Shown here piece after piece: positions 17,323-25,935 of a stretch of 64,000 bases of DNA. Within the stretch, counting starts at the first letter, position 1. Each line of letters begins with the position of its first letter. This stretch comes from Butyrivibrio sp. X503 (lineage in GTDB: Bacteria > Bacillota > Clostridia > Lachnospirales > Lachnospiraceae): assembly GCF_003625475.1 (NCBI RefSeq), contig NZ_RAIQ01000007.1, forward strand, positions 1 through 64,000, in the 5' to 3' direction. Made by a program: the position numbers and the translations under genes. Below the pieces are notes generated by a model, which saw nothing but the letters and a program-made list of their open reading frames with translations, was not told the DNA's origin and did no database searches.

Positions 17323-18413
17323 AGCTTAATCCTCTCCTGCGTATTCTTGTCAAACAAACGCACTTTATGCGGTTTTAAAGAAAACGAAACCGTTCCGTCC
17401 TCGTGGTCAACCGCCTCTTCGGATGGAATGATTGCTCTGATGTTTTCTCCCAGGAATTTATCGTGCATAGCAACAACACTGGTATCTCTGCCCATCACTT
17501 CTCTGTTTATAAACTTGCAGGTAAGAGCACCGTTTTTGTCCACAATAAAGCCTTCAGGTCTTATCGCAACATAAACCTCCCTATCGCTGACACCCGTAGC
17601 ATCAAGAACGGCCTTATCATCTATATAGACCTTGCCGCCTTCTATTTTTCCTTCAAATACATTGATCTGCGGAGTTCCAAGGAACTTGGCGACAAACAGA
17701 TTAACCGGTTCATCGTAAATTTCCTGCGGCTTACCCATCTGCTGAAGCACACCGTCCTTCATAACCACGATAGTATCGGAAATGCTCATGGCTTCCTCCT
17801 GATCATGGGTTACAAAGACTGTTGTTATGCCTGTCTCAACCTGAATTCTTTTAAGCTCTTCTCTAGTCTGAAGACGAAGTCTTGCATCCAGATTCGACAA
17901 CGGTTCATCAAGTAAAAGAACTCTCGGCACCTTAACAAGCACTCTTGCTATAGCAACTCTCTGCTGCTGACCTCCCGACATCTCAGAAGGTCTTCTGTCA
18001 AGAAGCTCTGTTATCTGTACAAGAGCCGCCGCCTCCTGCACTCTTTTCTCCATCTCATCTTTGGAGAGCTTGTCTTTTCCTCTTAAATTCTCAAGCGGAA
18101 ATCTTATATTCTCGCGCACCGTAAGATGCGGATAAAGCGCATAGTTCTGGAATACCAGTCCCACTCCCCTGTTTTCGGGAGGAAGATTTGTAACATCGAT
18201 ATCGTCAAAAAAAATCTGTCCCTCGGTAGGCTTCTCAAGACCGCAGATGAGATTGAGCGCAGTGCTCTTGCCGCAGCCCGAAGGTCCCAAAAGGCCTATA
18301 AGCTTGCCGCCCTCTATCTCGAAGTCAAAGTCGTTAACCGCGATAACATCCTCTTTTATCTTCTTATTCCTGTTGGGGAACCTTTTTGTTAAATGCTTTA
18401 AAACTATTTTCAT
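17319..18413 (-). CDS. ABC sugar transporter ATP-binding protein (MsmK/UgpC-like)
   Basis: Cytoplasmic ATPase of the importer, 364 residues: Walker A GPSGCGKST (about 41-49), Q-loop FQNYALYPHLTVREN, signature MSGGQQQRVAIARVLV, Walker B LLLDEPLSNLD, switch VTHDQEEAM, and a C-terminal TOBE/MOI regulatory region from about residue 240. The open frame extends 45 bases upstream into a repeat; ATG at 18413 begins the family-typical MKIVLKHLTKRF and has a weak GAGAGAAG site. First gene of the operon. It belongs to a class that often serves several importers. Confidence 0.92.
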   Translation of the reverse strand: MKIVLKHLTKRFPNRNKKIKEDVIAVNDFDFEIEGGKLIGLLGPSGCGKSTALNLICGLEKPTEGQIFFDDIDVTNLPPENRGVGLVFQNYALYPHLTVRENIRFPLENLRGKDKLSKDEMEKRVQEAAALVQITELLDRRPSEMSGGQQQRVAIARVLVKVPRVLLLDEPLSNLDARLRLQTREELKRIQVETGITTVFVTHDQEEAMSISDTIVVMKDGVLQQMGKPQEIYDEPVNLFVAKFLGTPQINVFEGKIEGGKVYIDDKAVLDATGVSDREVYVAIRPEGFIVDKNGALTCKFINREVMGRDTSVVAMHDKFLGENIRAIIPSEEAVDHEDGTVSFSLKPHKVRLFDKNTQERIKL

Positions 18414-18427
18414 GTCTTCTCTCTTTC

Positions 18428-18760
18428 GCGCATGCGCGGCATTTGTTTTACTTGTCATTTATTTTATTGAGCGATATACGTATTGCTTCGCACTTTGTGC
18501 TCTCGCAATACTACGTACATTCGAAATCCGTACTATCGTACTTCTTTCTCATGTACGTTCAGTCCTTTCATAAATCAAATGCCCTGCGCATGCGCGGCAT
18601 TTGATTTACTTGTCATTTATTTATTGAGCGATATACGTATTGCTCCGCACTTCGTGCTCTCGCAATACTACGTACATTCGAAATCCGTACTATCGTACTT
18701 CTTTCTCATGTACGTTCAGTCCTTTCATAAATCAAATGCCCTGCGCATGCGCGGCATTTG
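18428..18760. repeat. Tandem 157-bp palindromic repeat (two copies plus an end)
   Basis: The unit starts with GCGCATGCGCGGCATTTG at 18428, 18586 and 18743, so two units of 158 and 157 bp stand in tandem and a third start closes the block. Copies differ by a few bases. Each unit carries hairpins: AAATCAAATGCC...GGCATTTGATTT (12 bp, with the self-complementary GCGCATGCGC in the loop), GTATTGC...GCAATAC enclosing GCAC-TTC-GTGC, and GTAC-TATC-GTAC. It fills the space between DUF6472 and the sugar ABC operon and must hold that operon's promoter or leader. No convincing protein is encoded; short frames inside it are duplicated with the repeat. Confidence 0.85.
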
Positions 18761-18782
18761 ATTTACTCAGTCCTTATATCGC

Positions 18783-18953
18783 TCACATCTGATGTCTTAC
18801 AACTTTGTATTCGTCGTCGTCCTGGTAGTAGGGGCACTCCTTGGCACCGCCACTCATAAACCTTGCATAGTCGTCCTCATCCATATTGACCATGCAGGTA
18901 TAGCATTCCCAATCTTCGTCATAAACATAATTGGCACATGAATCACAGATCAT
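18783..18953 (-). CDS. DUF6472 family small protein
   Basis: A 56-residue protein beginning MICDSCANYVYDEDWE with a second pair of cysteines (CYTC, then C40PYYQ), acidic throughout and ending YKVVRHQM. Length, cysteine spacing and tyrosines match DUF6472 mini-proteins of Lachnospiraceae. The four to five cysteines suggest metal or iron-sulfur binding. Its ATG overlaps the stop of the cupin gene by 4 nt. Function unknown; the operon partner is an iron-sulfur ATPase. Confidence 0.8.
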   Translation of the reverse strand: MICDSCANYVYDEDWECYTCMVNMDEDDYARFMSGGAKECPYYQDDDEYKVVRHQM

Positions 18954-19282
18954 ACAAAATCCTCTCTCATCGGATTAAAGATGTCCAAAAGCACTCCCTT
19001 TTCAAGGCAGACACAGCCATGCACGACATCATTTGTCTTAAGCATCGTATCTCCCGCTCTTACAACCTTTTTGACACCGTCAATCTCAAATTCAAACGCT
19101 CCGCTCACTATGTAAGTTATCTGCGTGTGCGGATGATGGTGAAGCGCGCCGATCGCACCCTTTTCAAAAGAGTTCTCGACACACATAAGGTCCTTACTGT
19201 AAGCAAGAACACGTCTCGTCACTCCGCCGCCCATGTCCTTGGCTTCAACATCCTTATAAAACACCCATCTGTCATCTATCAT
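18950..19282 (-). CDS. Cupin domain protein
   Basis: A 110-residue single-domain cupin. The first motif is HHHPHTQITYIVSGAFEFE (about 51-69) with three metal-ligand histidines and the glutamine variant, and the second motif is DTMLKTNDVVHGCVCLE (about 80-96). Small cupins of this kind act as metal-dependent enzymes or ligand sensors; the substrate cannot be told. It lies between the RACo-like gene (16 bp) and DUF6472 (4-nt overlap). Confidence 0.88.
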   Translation of the reverse strand: MIDDRWVFYKDVEAKDMGGGVTRRVLAYSKDLMCVENSFEKGAIGALHHHPHTQITYIVSGAFEFEIDGVKKVVRAGDTMLKTNDVVHGCVCLEKGVLLDIFNPMREDFV

Positions 19283-19298
19283 AATAAATCCTCCGGGC

Positions 19299-20831
19299 TC
19301 AAAAATTCATCGCCTCAACAAAAGTATCATCAAAATCATCCTTATTTGCAAGGATTAGTTCAGTCGCAGACTCTTTTATCTTGGTCAAAAGAGCTGTCTC
19401 CTCCGAAACTCTGTCGTCTCCCGAAAGAGAAGCCGCAAGATATTTAAGTGCTCCCTTTAGTGCCGTGTTGCCTGCACCTACGCAGTTTCCTTCAACCGTA
19501 TCGGGGAACAGCTTAAGAGGTCTTATAGCATCATAATCTATGTTTGTTCCAAAGCCTCCCGAAATACAAACCCTGTCAGGTGTTTCTCCCGAAAGAAGCT
19601 GTCTTATACCTGAATTTACAGCCGCTTTTGCGAGCTGAACATTTCTTATATCTTCCTGCTTTAAGCTGACCTTCTTATCTTCTGTGATAGGAAAGCCCTC
19701 ATCAAAAAATTCATCTGAAAGAAGCCCGTCCGAAGAGATCACTCCCACTCTTACAAGCTCTGAAACGGCTTCCATCACTCCTGTTCCGCACAGACCTATA
19801 GGAGCTTTACCGCCTATCGTCTCATAGCTTACTTTGTGACCTGCTTTATTTATCTTGATATGCGAAATCGCGCCGGGAATCGAGGGAACTCCGCAGGAAA
19901 TTGTTCCGCCTTCAAATACGGGTCCGGCCGCCGTTGAGCATATCTTAAGCTTACTTCCGTCATAAAAAGCCATCTCGCCGTTGGTACCAAGGTCGAGGAG
20001 AAGGCTCTTTTCCCCCTCCTTAATTAAATCCATGAAGTAGACGCCCGATAGAATATCCGCGCCTACAAACGCGGTAAATCCCGGCATGATCACCGTCTTT
20101 ATTCCATATATATCGCAGTACTCGATGTCGAGATCCGTAGTCTCGTACGGATACCTTCCAAGACTCTCAACACTTATATTTCTAAACAAGTGAAGCATCG
20201 TCGTATTTCCCGTTATAACAAGATACGACACCTTATTTTCAGCCTTGTTTCTAAGCTTATCCACCAGCTCTTTTACATCTAAAGTTACTATCTCGTTTAG
20301 CCTATTAAGCCCATCATTGTCCGAAGCATAAGCAATCCTCGATATCACATCGTCGCCGTATTGCCTCTGATGATTGACGCAAGACGTACTATCAATAACA
20401 GCACTTTCACCGCTGTCATTCACTCCAAGAAGCGCTGCCGCTATCGTGGTTGTTCCGATATCCACGGCAATCCCGTATTTATCAAATACTCTCTCCGAAG
20501 CATTATTATCAACGCTTTCCGCCACCATATCATCTTCGAAGGTGTATTCACCAATGCTTACTTCGCAGTCAGATTCAAGAACGCACCTGCACAGAAGCCT
20601 ATAGCCATCCGAAAGCTCTTTTTCCCGGAGATACGCCAAGTCTGCCGCCGTAGGTCTCGGCGCTCCGCTTTCAAATTTAACCTTGCATTTTCCGCATCTT
20701 CCGGTTCCCCCGCATGGAAAAAGAAAAGATATTCCCTCCGCACCAAAAACATCCTTTAAGAGCTTGCCCTTAAAGGTCTGTGCATCATATATCCTGCCTT
20801 TACTTTTTATCCTGATCCTTATCTTTTTCAC
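19299..20831 (-). CDS. RACo-like 2Fe-2S/ASKHA ATPase (DUF4445 family)
   Basis: A 510-residue protein combining an N-terminal plant-type [2Fe-2S] ferredoxin domain (ligands C40, C46, C49 and C81) with an ASKHA-type ATPase fold (GIAVDIGTTTIAAALLG about 118-134; LLDLGTNGEMAFYDG about 268-282; AAGPVFEGG). This is the architecture of reductive activators of corrinoid proteins, which reduce inactive cob(II)alamin at the expense of ATP. No corrinoid protein, methyltransferase partner or MtrH-like gene is near. Its operon neighbours are a cupin and DUF6472, so another metalloprotein could be the client. Confidence 0.85.
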   Translation of the reverse strand: MKKIRIRIKSKGRIYDAQTFKGKLLKDVFGAEGISFLFPCGGTGRCGKCKVKFESGAPRPTAADLAYLREKELSDGYRLLCRCVLESDCEVSIGEYTFEDDMVAESVDNNASERVFDKYGIAVDIGTTTIAAALLGVNDSGESAVIDSTSCVNHQRQYGDDVISRIAYASDNDGLNRLNEIVTLDVKELVDKLRNKAENKVSYLVITGNTTMLHLFRNISVESLGRYPYETTDLDIEYCDIYGIKTVIMPGFTAFVGADILSGVYFMDLIKEGEKSLLLDLGTNGEMAFYDGSKLKICSTAAGPVFEGGTISCGVPSIPGAISHIKINKAGHKVSYETIGGKAPIGLCGTGVMEAVSELVRVGVISSDGLLSDEFFDEGFPITEDKKVSLKQEDIRNVQLAKAAVNSGIRQLLSGETPDRVCISGGFGTNIDYDAIRPLKLFPDTVEGNCVGAGNTALKGALKYLAASLSGDDRVSEETALLTKIKESATELILANKDDFDDTFVEAMNF

Positions 20832-20994
20832 CGCATCTCCGATTAGTTAGAAACTTACTAAACATAATGATATCACAAAGGCTATATTTTTTTGCTCCGT
20901 TATGGTTTTTTAAATACAAATGTGCGAAAATAGATAATATCGGTGAAACACCGACCTAAACCTCGAAAAACAATGGTTATGAAAGGAGATAGTT

Positions 20995-22107
20995 ATGGGG
21001 CTTATACATGCAGCAATGGCAGCAGGCGGAAGCGTGCTTGCAGATCAATGGAGGGAATATTTTTACTGTCCTGCACTTTCAAATGACGTACTTCTTGTAA
21101 AAGGCGAGAAGAAGGCAGGCAGAGGATCAAATAAGAAAGGCAGTGAGAATGTCATTTCAGACGGTTCTATCATCGCAGTGAACGAAGGTCAGTGTATGAT
21201 ACTTGTCGATCAGGGTCAGATCACTGAAATCTGCGCCGAGGCCGGAGAATTCGTATATGACACATCAAGCGAGCCTTCTATCTTCTATGGCGACCTTGGA
21301 GAAGCAGTCGTTAACAGCTTCAAGCAGTTCGGCAAAAGACTCGGCTTTGGCGGAGACGCTCCCAAGGACCAGAGAGTATATTTCATCAATACAAAAGAAA
21401 TTCTAGGAAACAAATACGGTACTGTTAATCCCATACCTTTCCGCGTAGTAGATACAAACATCGGTCTTGATATGGACGTTAGCATCAAGTGCCACGGCGA
21501 ATACAGCTACCGCGTGGTAGATCCCGTGCTGTTCTACAAGAACATCTGCGGAAATGTATCCGGAGAATTCAGAAAAGACCAGATAGACTCACAGCTGAAG
21601 AGCGAGCTGCTTACCGCTCTTCAGCCTGCATTTGCAAAAATCTCAGAGATGGGCATCCGTTACAGCGCTCTTCCCGGACACACAACAGAAATTGCCAATG
21701 CTTTAAATGAAGTTCTCTCAGACAAGTGGGACGACTTCTACGGAATCAAGATCTCAAGCTTTGGTGTAAGCTCTGTTGTAGCTGACGAAGAAGATGAAAA
21801 GACTATCAAAGAGCTTCAGAAAGCCGGCGCACTTCGCAATCCCAACATGGCAGCGGCAACACTTGCAAGCGCTCAGGCTCAGGCTATGCAGGATGCAGCC
21901 AAGAACACATCCGCAGGTCCCATGATGGCCTTTGCCGGAGTGAACATGGCTCAACAGGCCGGTGGAATGAACGCAAATCAGCTCTTTAACATGGGCGCCG
22001 CTCAGGCTGCTCCACAGCAGGCAACAGGAACATGGACATGCTCATGCGGTAATGTTAACACAGGTAACTTCTGCCCTAATTGCGGCAGTGCCAGACCTGC
22101 AAACTGA
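20995..22107 (+). CDS. ydjI: SPFH-domain protein with C-terminal zinc ribbon (YdjI-like)
   Basis: A 370-residue protein with an N-terminal virion-core/SPFH domain (about 20-270), a small-residue helical stretch (AAATLASAQAQAMQDAAK) and a C-terminal zinc ribbon CSCGNVN...CPNCGSARP (about 346-366). This is the layout of B. subtilis YdjI. There, YdjG, YdjH and YdjI form a membrane complex that recruits the stress protein PspA. Here the three genes are adjacent (ydjI-ydjG-ydjH order) but no pspA is present. Good ribosome site GAAAGGAG, 7 nt before the ATG. A TCGGTG/CACCGA hairpin lies 50 bp upstream. Confidence 0.8.
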   Translation: MGLIHAAMAAGGSVLADQWREYFYCPALSNDVLLVKGEKKAGRGSNKKGSENVISDGSIIAVNEGQCMILVDQGQITEICAEAGEFVYDTSSEPSIFYGDLGEAVVNSFKQFGKRLGFGGDAPKDQRVYFINTKEILGNKYGTVNPIPFRVVDTNIGLDMDVSIKCHGEYSYRVVDPVLFYKNICGNVSGEFRKDQIDSQLKSELLTALQPAFAKISEMGIRYSALPGHTTEIANALNEVLSDKWDDFYGIKISSFGVSSVVADEEDEKTIKELQKAGALRNPNMAAATLASAQAQAMQDAAKNTSAGPMMAFAGVNMAQQAGGMNANQLFNMGAAQAAPQQATGTWTCSCGNVNTGNFCPNCGSARPAN

Positions 22108-22121
22108 TCATAGAGGATATT

Positions 22122-23186
22122 ATGGCTTTACAAGAATATGAATGCCCCGCCTGTGGCGGGGCAATGGAATTTAATCCACATACCCAAAAGCTTAAATGCC
22201 CATTTTGTGATTCCGAATTTGATGTAAAAGACTATGTTGCTAACCACAACTCCTCTTCACAAGGGGAGGTTGCAGATGAATCCGCTCAAGACGCAGCAAG
22301 TAATCCTACTTCCGAAACAATGTATGTTTACTCCTGCGGTTCCTGCGGAGGTGAGATCCTTGCAACGGAATCTCTCGGTTCGACCAAATGTCCTTTCTGT
22401 AACAACAACATCGTTGTAAAAGAGAAGTTTACAGGCGAATTTAAACCCGATTACATCATACCGTTTCAAAAGACCAAGGATGACGCCATAGCTACATACA
22501 CCAACTACGTAAAGACCAAAAAGCTGGTTCCCAAAGTCTTTCTTGAAAAGAATCACATTGATGAGATAAAGGGTGTATACGTACCCTTCTGGTTATTTAA
22601 TGCTAAGGAAAGTTTTTCCGGAGAATACGAAGCTACCAAAGTAAGAACGTGGAGCGACGCAACCTACAACTATAGAGAGATCAAATACTACAACGTATCA
22701 CGTGCAGGAACCGAATCTTTCGAAAGGGTTCCCGTAGACGGATCCAAAGAAATGCCCGACGATCTTATGGAATCACTCGAGCCTTTTGATCATTCCAAGA
22801 TGGTTCCTTTTAACATGGGCTATCTGGCCGGATTTTTTGCCAACAAATACAACGTAGAAGCTAAAGAATGCCAGCCTCATGCACTAAACAGGATGGATGT
22901 GACCACAGCTGCCGATTTCAGAGGTACCATCTCAGGCTATTCTTCAATAAGAACAATACACGAGAACTGCGGAACGGTTGATTCTTCCTACAAATATGCA
23001 CTCTACCCCGTGTACCTGTTAAGTACCACATGGAATAACAAGAGCTTTATCTTTGCCATGAACGGGCAGAACGGCAAATTTATAGGCAATCTGCCTTTCA
23101 GCCTCAAACAGGCACTTAAGTATTACATTCCAATCACACTTGGTGTCGCTGTTGCAGCTTTTATTTTTATGTACTTTGCATGCTGA
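22122..23186 (+). CDS. ydjG: Zinc-ribbon membrane protein (YdjG-like)
   Basis: A 354-residue protein with two zinc ribbons: CPACGG...CPFC (about 8-29) and CGSCGG...CPFC (about 80-101). A conserved middle part (YIIPFQKTKDDAIATY, GVYVPFWLFNA) follows, and a single C-terminal transmembrane helix (about 333-353). Matches YdjG-type proteins of PspA-linked envelope stress systems. The start at 22122 is set by AGAGGATATT before the ATG; the longer open frame overlaps ydjI. Gap to ydjI is 14 bp. Confidence 0.78.
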   Translation: MALQEYECPACGGAMEFNPHTQKLKCPFCDSEFDVKDYVANHNSSSQGEVADESAQDAASNPTSETMYVYSCGSCGGEILATESLGSTKCPFCNNNIVVKEKFTGEFKPDYIIPFQKTKDDAIATYTNYVKTKKLVPKVFLEKNHIDEIKGVYVPFWLFNAKESFSGEYEATKVRTWSDATYNYREIKYYNVSRAGTESFERVPVDGSKEMPDDLMESLEPFDHSKMVPFNMGYLAGFFANKYNVEAKECQPHALNRMDVTTAADFRGTISGYSSIRTIHENCGTVDSSYKYALYPVYLLSTTWNNKSFIFAMNGQNGKFIGNLPFSLKQALKYYIPITLGVAVAAFIFMYFAC

Positions 23187-23207
23187 ATTTAACGGATAAT
23201 TACCAAT

Positions 23208-24092
23208 ATGAAAAAAAACAGATTACTTAAATATATAACAATCGCATTTTCCGTGGTTTTTTTAAGTCTGATTCTTCAAGTACCTGCACAAGCCACTTCG
23301 ACCGATCTCTGGGACAGCTATAACATTCCCTCGACAAGGCAGAAGCCCAGGCTGCTGGATAATGCAGATCTTTTATCTCCTTCCGAGGAAAAAGATATTT
23401 TGCAAAAGCTTGATTCCTTAAGCGAAACCCGAAAAAGCAACATATGTATTTTGACTACGCCTTCTCACACAGGTCCGATAGAAGCTTTTTCCGATGACTA
23501 TTTTGATTACAACGGCTTTGGTGCGGACTATAATGACAGCGGCGTTCTTTTCATGCTCAGCATGGAAGACAGGGAGTGGGCGATAAGCACATCGGGTGAT
23601 GCCATCTATGCCTTTACCGATTATGGGCAGGAAGAGATGATGGAGCAAATATTCCCTTCTCTTAAAAGCGGCTCATACTATGATGCTTTCTGCAAATACA
23701 TAGAAGTCTCCGATCGTTACCTCGACCTTTATTCTAAAGGTACTCCGTACGATATCGGCTATAAGCCTCCAAAAACAATAGATGACTATATCAGATTTAT
23801 CATCATCAGCTTGCTCATCGGACTCGGTGTCGCAGTCATCCCCGTGGGATTTATGGCCGCAGAATTAAAAACAGTGATAAGAAAGCCGTCCGCAAACGAT
23901 TACAGATCGCATGACGGTCTTATTGTCAGCAGGCACAACGATGTATATATGAGAAGTCACGTGACACGTCATATGAGAAATACCGACAGTGGCGGCGGAA
24001 GCGGTTACAGGAGCAGTCATCACAGCGGCGGAAGTTCAATCCACCACTCAAGCTCCGGTCACTCGCACGGAGGAAGCCACGGACATTTCTAA
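23208..24092 (+). CDS. ydjH: TPM-domain membrane protein (YdjH-like)
   Basis: A 294-residue protein with a signal peptide (about 1-30), a TPM domain (about 46-175, LLDNADLLSPSEEKDILQKL then DYNDSGVLFMLSMEDREWAISTSG), a transmembrane helix (about 196-216) and a Gly/Ser/His-rich tail. The tail ends in repeated SGG, HSGG and HSH motifs, possibly metal-binding. TPM domains occur in YgcG-like and Rossmann-phosphatase-like proteins. Third gene of the YdjI-YdjG-YdjH-like cassette, 21 bp after ydjG. Confidence 0.75.
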   Translation: MKKNRLLKYITIAFSVVFLSLILQVPAQATSTDLWDSYNIPSTRQKPRLLDNADLLSPSEEKDILQKLDSLSETRKSNICILTTPSHTGPIEAFSDDYFDYNGFGADYNDSGVLFMLSMEDREWAISTSGDAIYAFTDYGQEEMMEQIFPSLKSGSYYDAFCKYIEVSDRYLDLYSKGTPYDIGYKPPKTIDDYIRFIIISLLIGLGVAVIPVGFMAAELKTVIRKPSANDYRSHDGLIVSRHNDVYMRSHVTRHMRNTDSGGGSGYRSSHHSGGSSIHHSSSGHSHGGSHGHF

Positions 24093-24173
24093 TTATCATT
24101 TCTTTATTATCTAAATACTGTCAAAGCATTCTCTTTTGAGCTATACTATTTATGTAGCATAGGAGGAGCGTCT

Positions 24174-25934
24174 TTGAAAATAAGAACAAGGATGCAGGCA
24201 GCTGTGTTATCGATACTTGCTATCGCTATAACGGCTGCCGCAGTTATCTTCTTAGGCGGAGATAAATACAACACCCCAAACAGACATCCCGTAGTTCAGC
24301 TTGAAGAAGGCTGGACTGTTCATCGTGGGGATTCCACCTATTCTGTCGACAAACTCTCAACCACAAGCTTTGACATGATGAACAAGTACGACACCATCAC
24401 TTTGGAAAACACTCTTCCCCATCTGGATCTTAAGCCGGCGACCATACATTTTCGCTCTTTTCTTTCCACAGTTGATGTCTACGTGGATGGAAAAAAGATC
24501 TATTCTTACGGAAAAGACTACGCCGAAAAAGAAAAAATGATCCCCAAAGTTCAAAACTATGTTCCTCTTCCCGATAATTACGCCGGAAAAGAAATCAGAA
24601 TAGTTTTCAAATCTTATGAGAATAACGCGTTCTCAGGCTTTACCCCCATTACTTTGGGTGACTGCGAAGATATATCGATGTTTCTTTTGCAAAAACACAG
24701 ACTTCCTCTCGTTGTCGGTGTTTTCATGATCGTATTCGGTATCCTGACGCTGATCTTGGCTCCTTATATTATTTTCTACAGCTTCCATGATTACAGTATT
24801 ATATTCAGTGCCTTTGTAACTCTTATCCTGGGCATCTACGTTTTGTGCTTTAACGATCTCTTTTCCCAGATCTCAGACAAGCTTGGTATCTTTTCATTTA
24901 TCGAATATCTCGCCTTGTTTATGATCCCGGGGACAATACTTGCTTTTGTCCTTGCCGCCAATCAGCTTGATCAAAAGTACCTCGGCTATATTATCCTTAT
25001 ATTCAACGCCATGTTCGTTTTCGGCACGGCGCTCATGCACATTTTAAACATCTGTCACATCTGTGCATTCGTATCCTGGCTTCACATCCTCTCTATTATC
25101 GAGGGTGTCCTTGTAATATCTATACTCATAGTCAATACAGTCAAAAAATACATCTCAAACAAAGAAGATCTTCGCAAAAGATTTATGTCCACAAATGTTC
25201 TCCTGTTCGGACTTATAGTTACTCTTTTGTTCTCCATTATAGACATCGTAAAATACAATGTTTTCAAGTATTTAGGCTTGGAAGATATAAATACGGATAT
25301 AGATTTTATGACCGTCGGTGCTCTTCTCTTTTCCATCTGCCTTCTTCTTAATTACTTCTATCACTGCATAGAATACATAAGCGAAGAGACGGTGAAAAAG
25401 CAGCTCGAGGGTCTTGCGTACACAGATGCTCTTACGGGACTCTTTAACAGGACCAAGTGCGAGCTGACGCTTGCAGGCCTCAAAGGAAAATATACGATAA
25501 TCAGTTTTGACCTTGATTATCTCAAATACACCAACGACAACTACGGTCATGCTGCGGGAGATGAGCTGCTCAACGGCTTTGCGGATCTACTCAGACAGAG
25601 CTTTTTTGACGCCGCTATCATCGGAAGAATGGGCGGAGATGAATTCATCGTAATACTTCCATATGTTGATGACAACAGAACAGAAAACGGACTGGCTCTT
25701 CTCACTGACCTTATGATAGATAAAAACGAAAACGAGCCTGTTCTTCGTTATTCAGCATCGTGGGGTTATGCAAGCAGCGAATCTCTCAAACCCAAGCTTA
25801 CAGGAAACGCGCAATCAGTATATCTTCTTGCCGATAAGCGCATGTATACCATGAAAAAAGTTCATCACAACGAATCTCTGGGTCGCCTGTACGACGATCT
25901 TATGAAGAATGCAGCTCTGAAAGGAGGTGTGTGA
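24174..25934 (+). CDS. Membrane diguanylate cyclase (first of a tandem pair)
   Basis: Makes cyclic di-GMP from two GTP. The 586-residue protein has an N-terminal anchor helix, an extracellular beta-rich domain (about 35-170, HPVVQLEEGWTVHRGDS to ITLGDCED) of the 7TMR-DISM-like sort, seven hydrophobic helices (about 180-410), and a C-terminal GGDEF domain (about 425-580) with RMGGDEFIV. I see no RxxD inhibitory site at the usual place. Start is a TTG, 7 nt after AGGAGG (24161-24166). The neighbour at 25936 is a paralogue, suggesting duplication. Confidence 0.9.
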   Translation: MKIRTRMQAAVLSILAIAITAAAVIFLGGDKYNTPNRHPVVQLEEGWTVHRGDSTYSVDKLSTTSFDMMNKYDTITLENTLPHLDLKPATIHFRSFLSTVDVYVDGKKIYSYGKDYAEKEKMIPKVQNYVPLPDNYAGKEIRIVFKSYENNAFSGFTPITLGDCEDISMFLLQKHRLPLVVGVFMIVFGILTLILAPYIIFYSFHDYSIIFSAFVTLILGIYVLCFNDLFSQISDKLGIFSFIEYLALFMIPGTILAFVLAANQLDQKYLGYIILIFNAMFVFGTALMHILNICHICAFVSWLHILSIIEGVLVISILIVNTVKKYISNKEDLRKRFMSTNVLLFGLIVTLLFSIIDIVKYNVFKYLGLEDINTDIDFMTVGALLFSICLLLNYFYHCIEYISEETVKKQLEGLAYTDALTGLFNRTKCELTLAGLKGKYTIISFDLDYLKYTNDNYGHAAGDELLNGFADLLRQSFFDAAIIGRMGGDEFIVILPYVDDNRTENGLALLTDLMIDKNENEPVLRYSASWGYASSESLKPKLTGNAQSVYLLADKRMYTMKKVHHNESLGRLYDDLMKNAALKGGV

Positions 25935-25935
25935 T

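Noticed and set aside
18386..18761. Plus-strand frames inside the 157-bp repeats
   Set aside because: They appear twice because the DNA is duplicated and lack ribosome sites; no protein-like conservation is seen.
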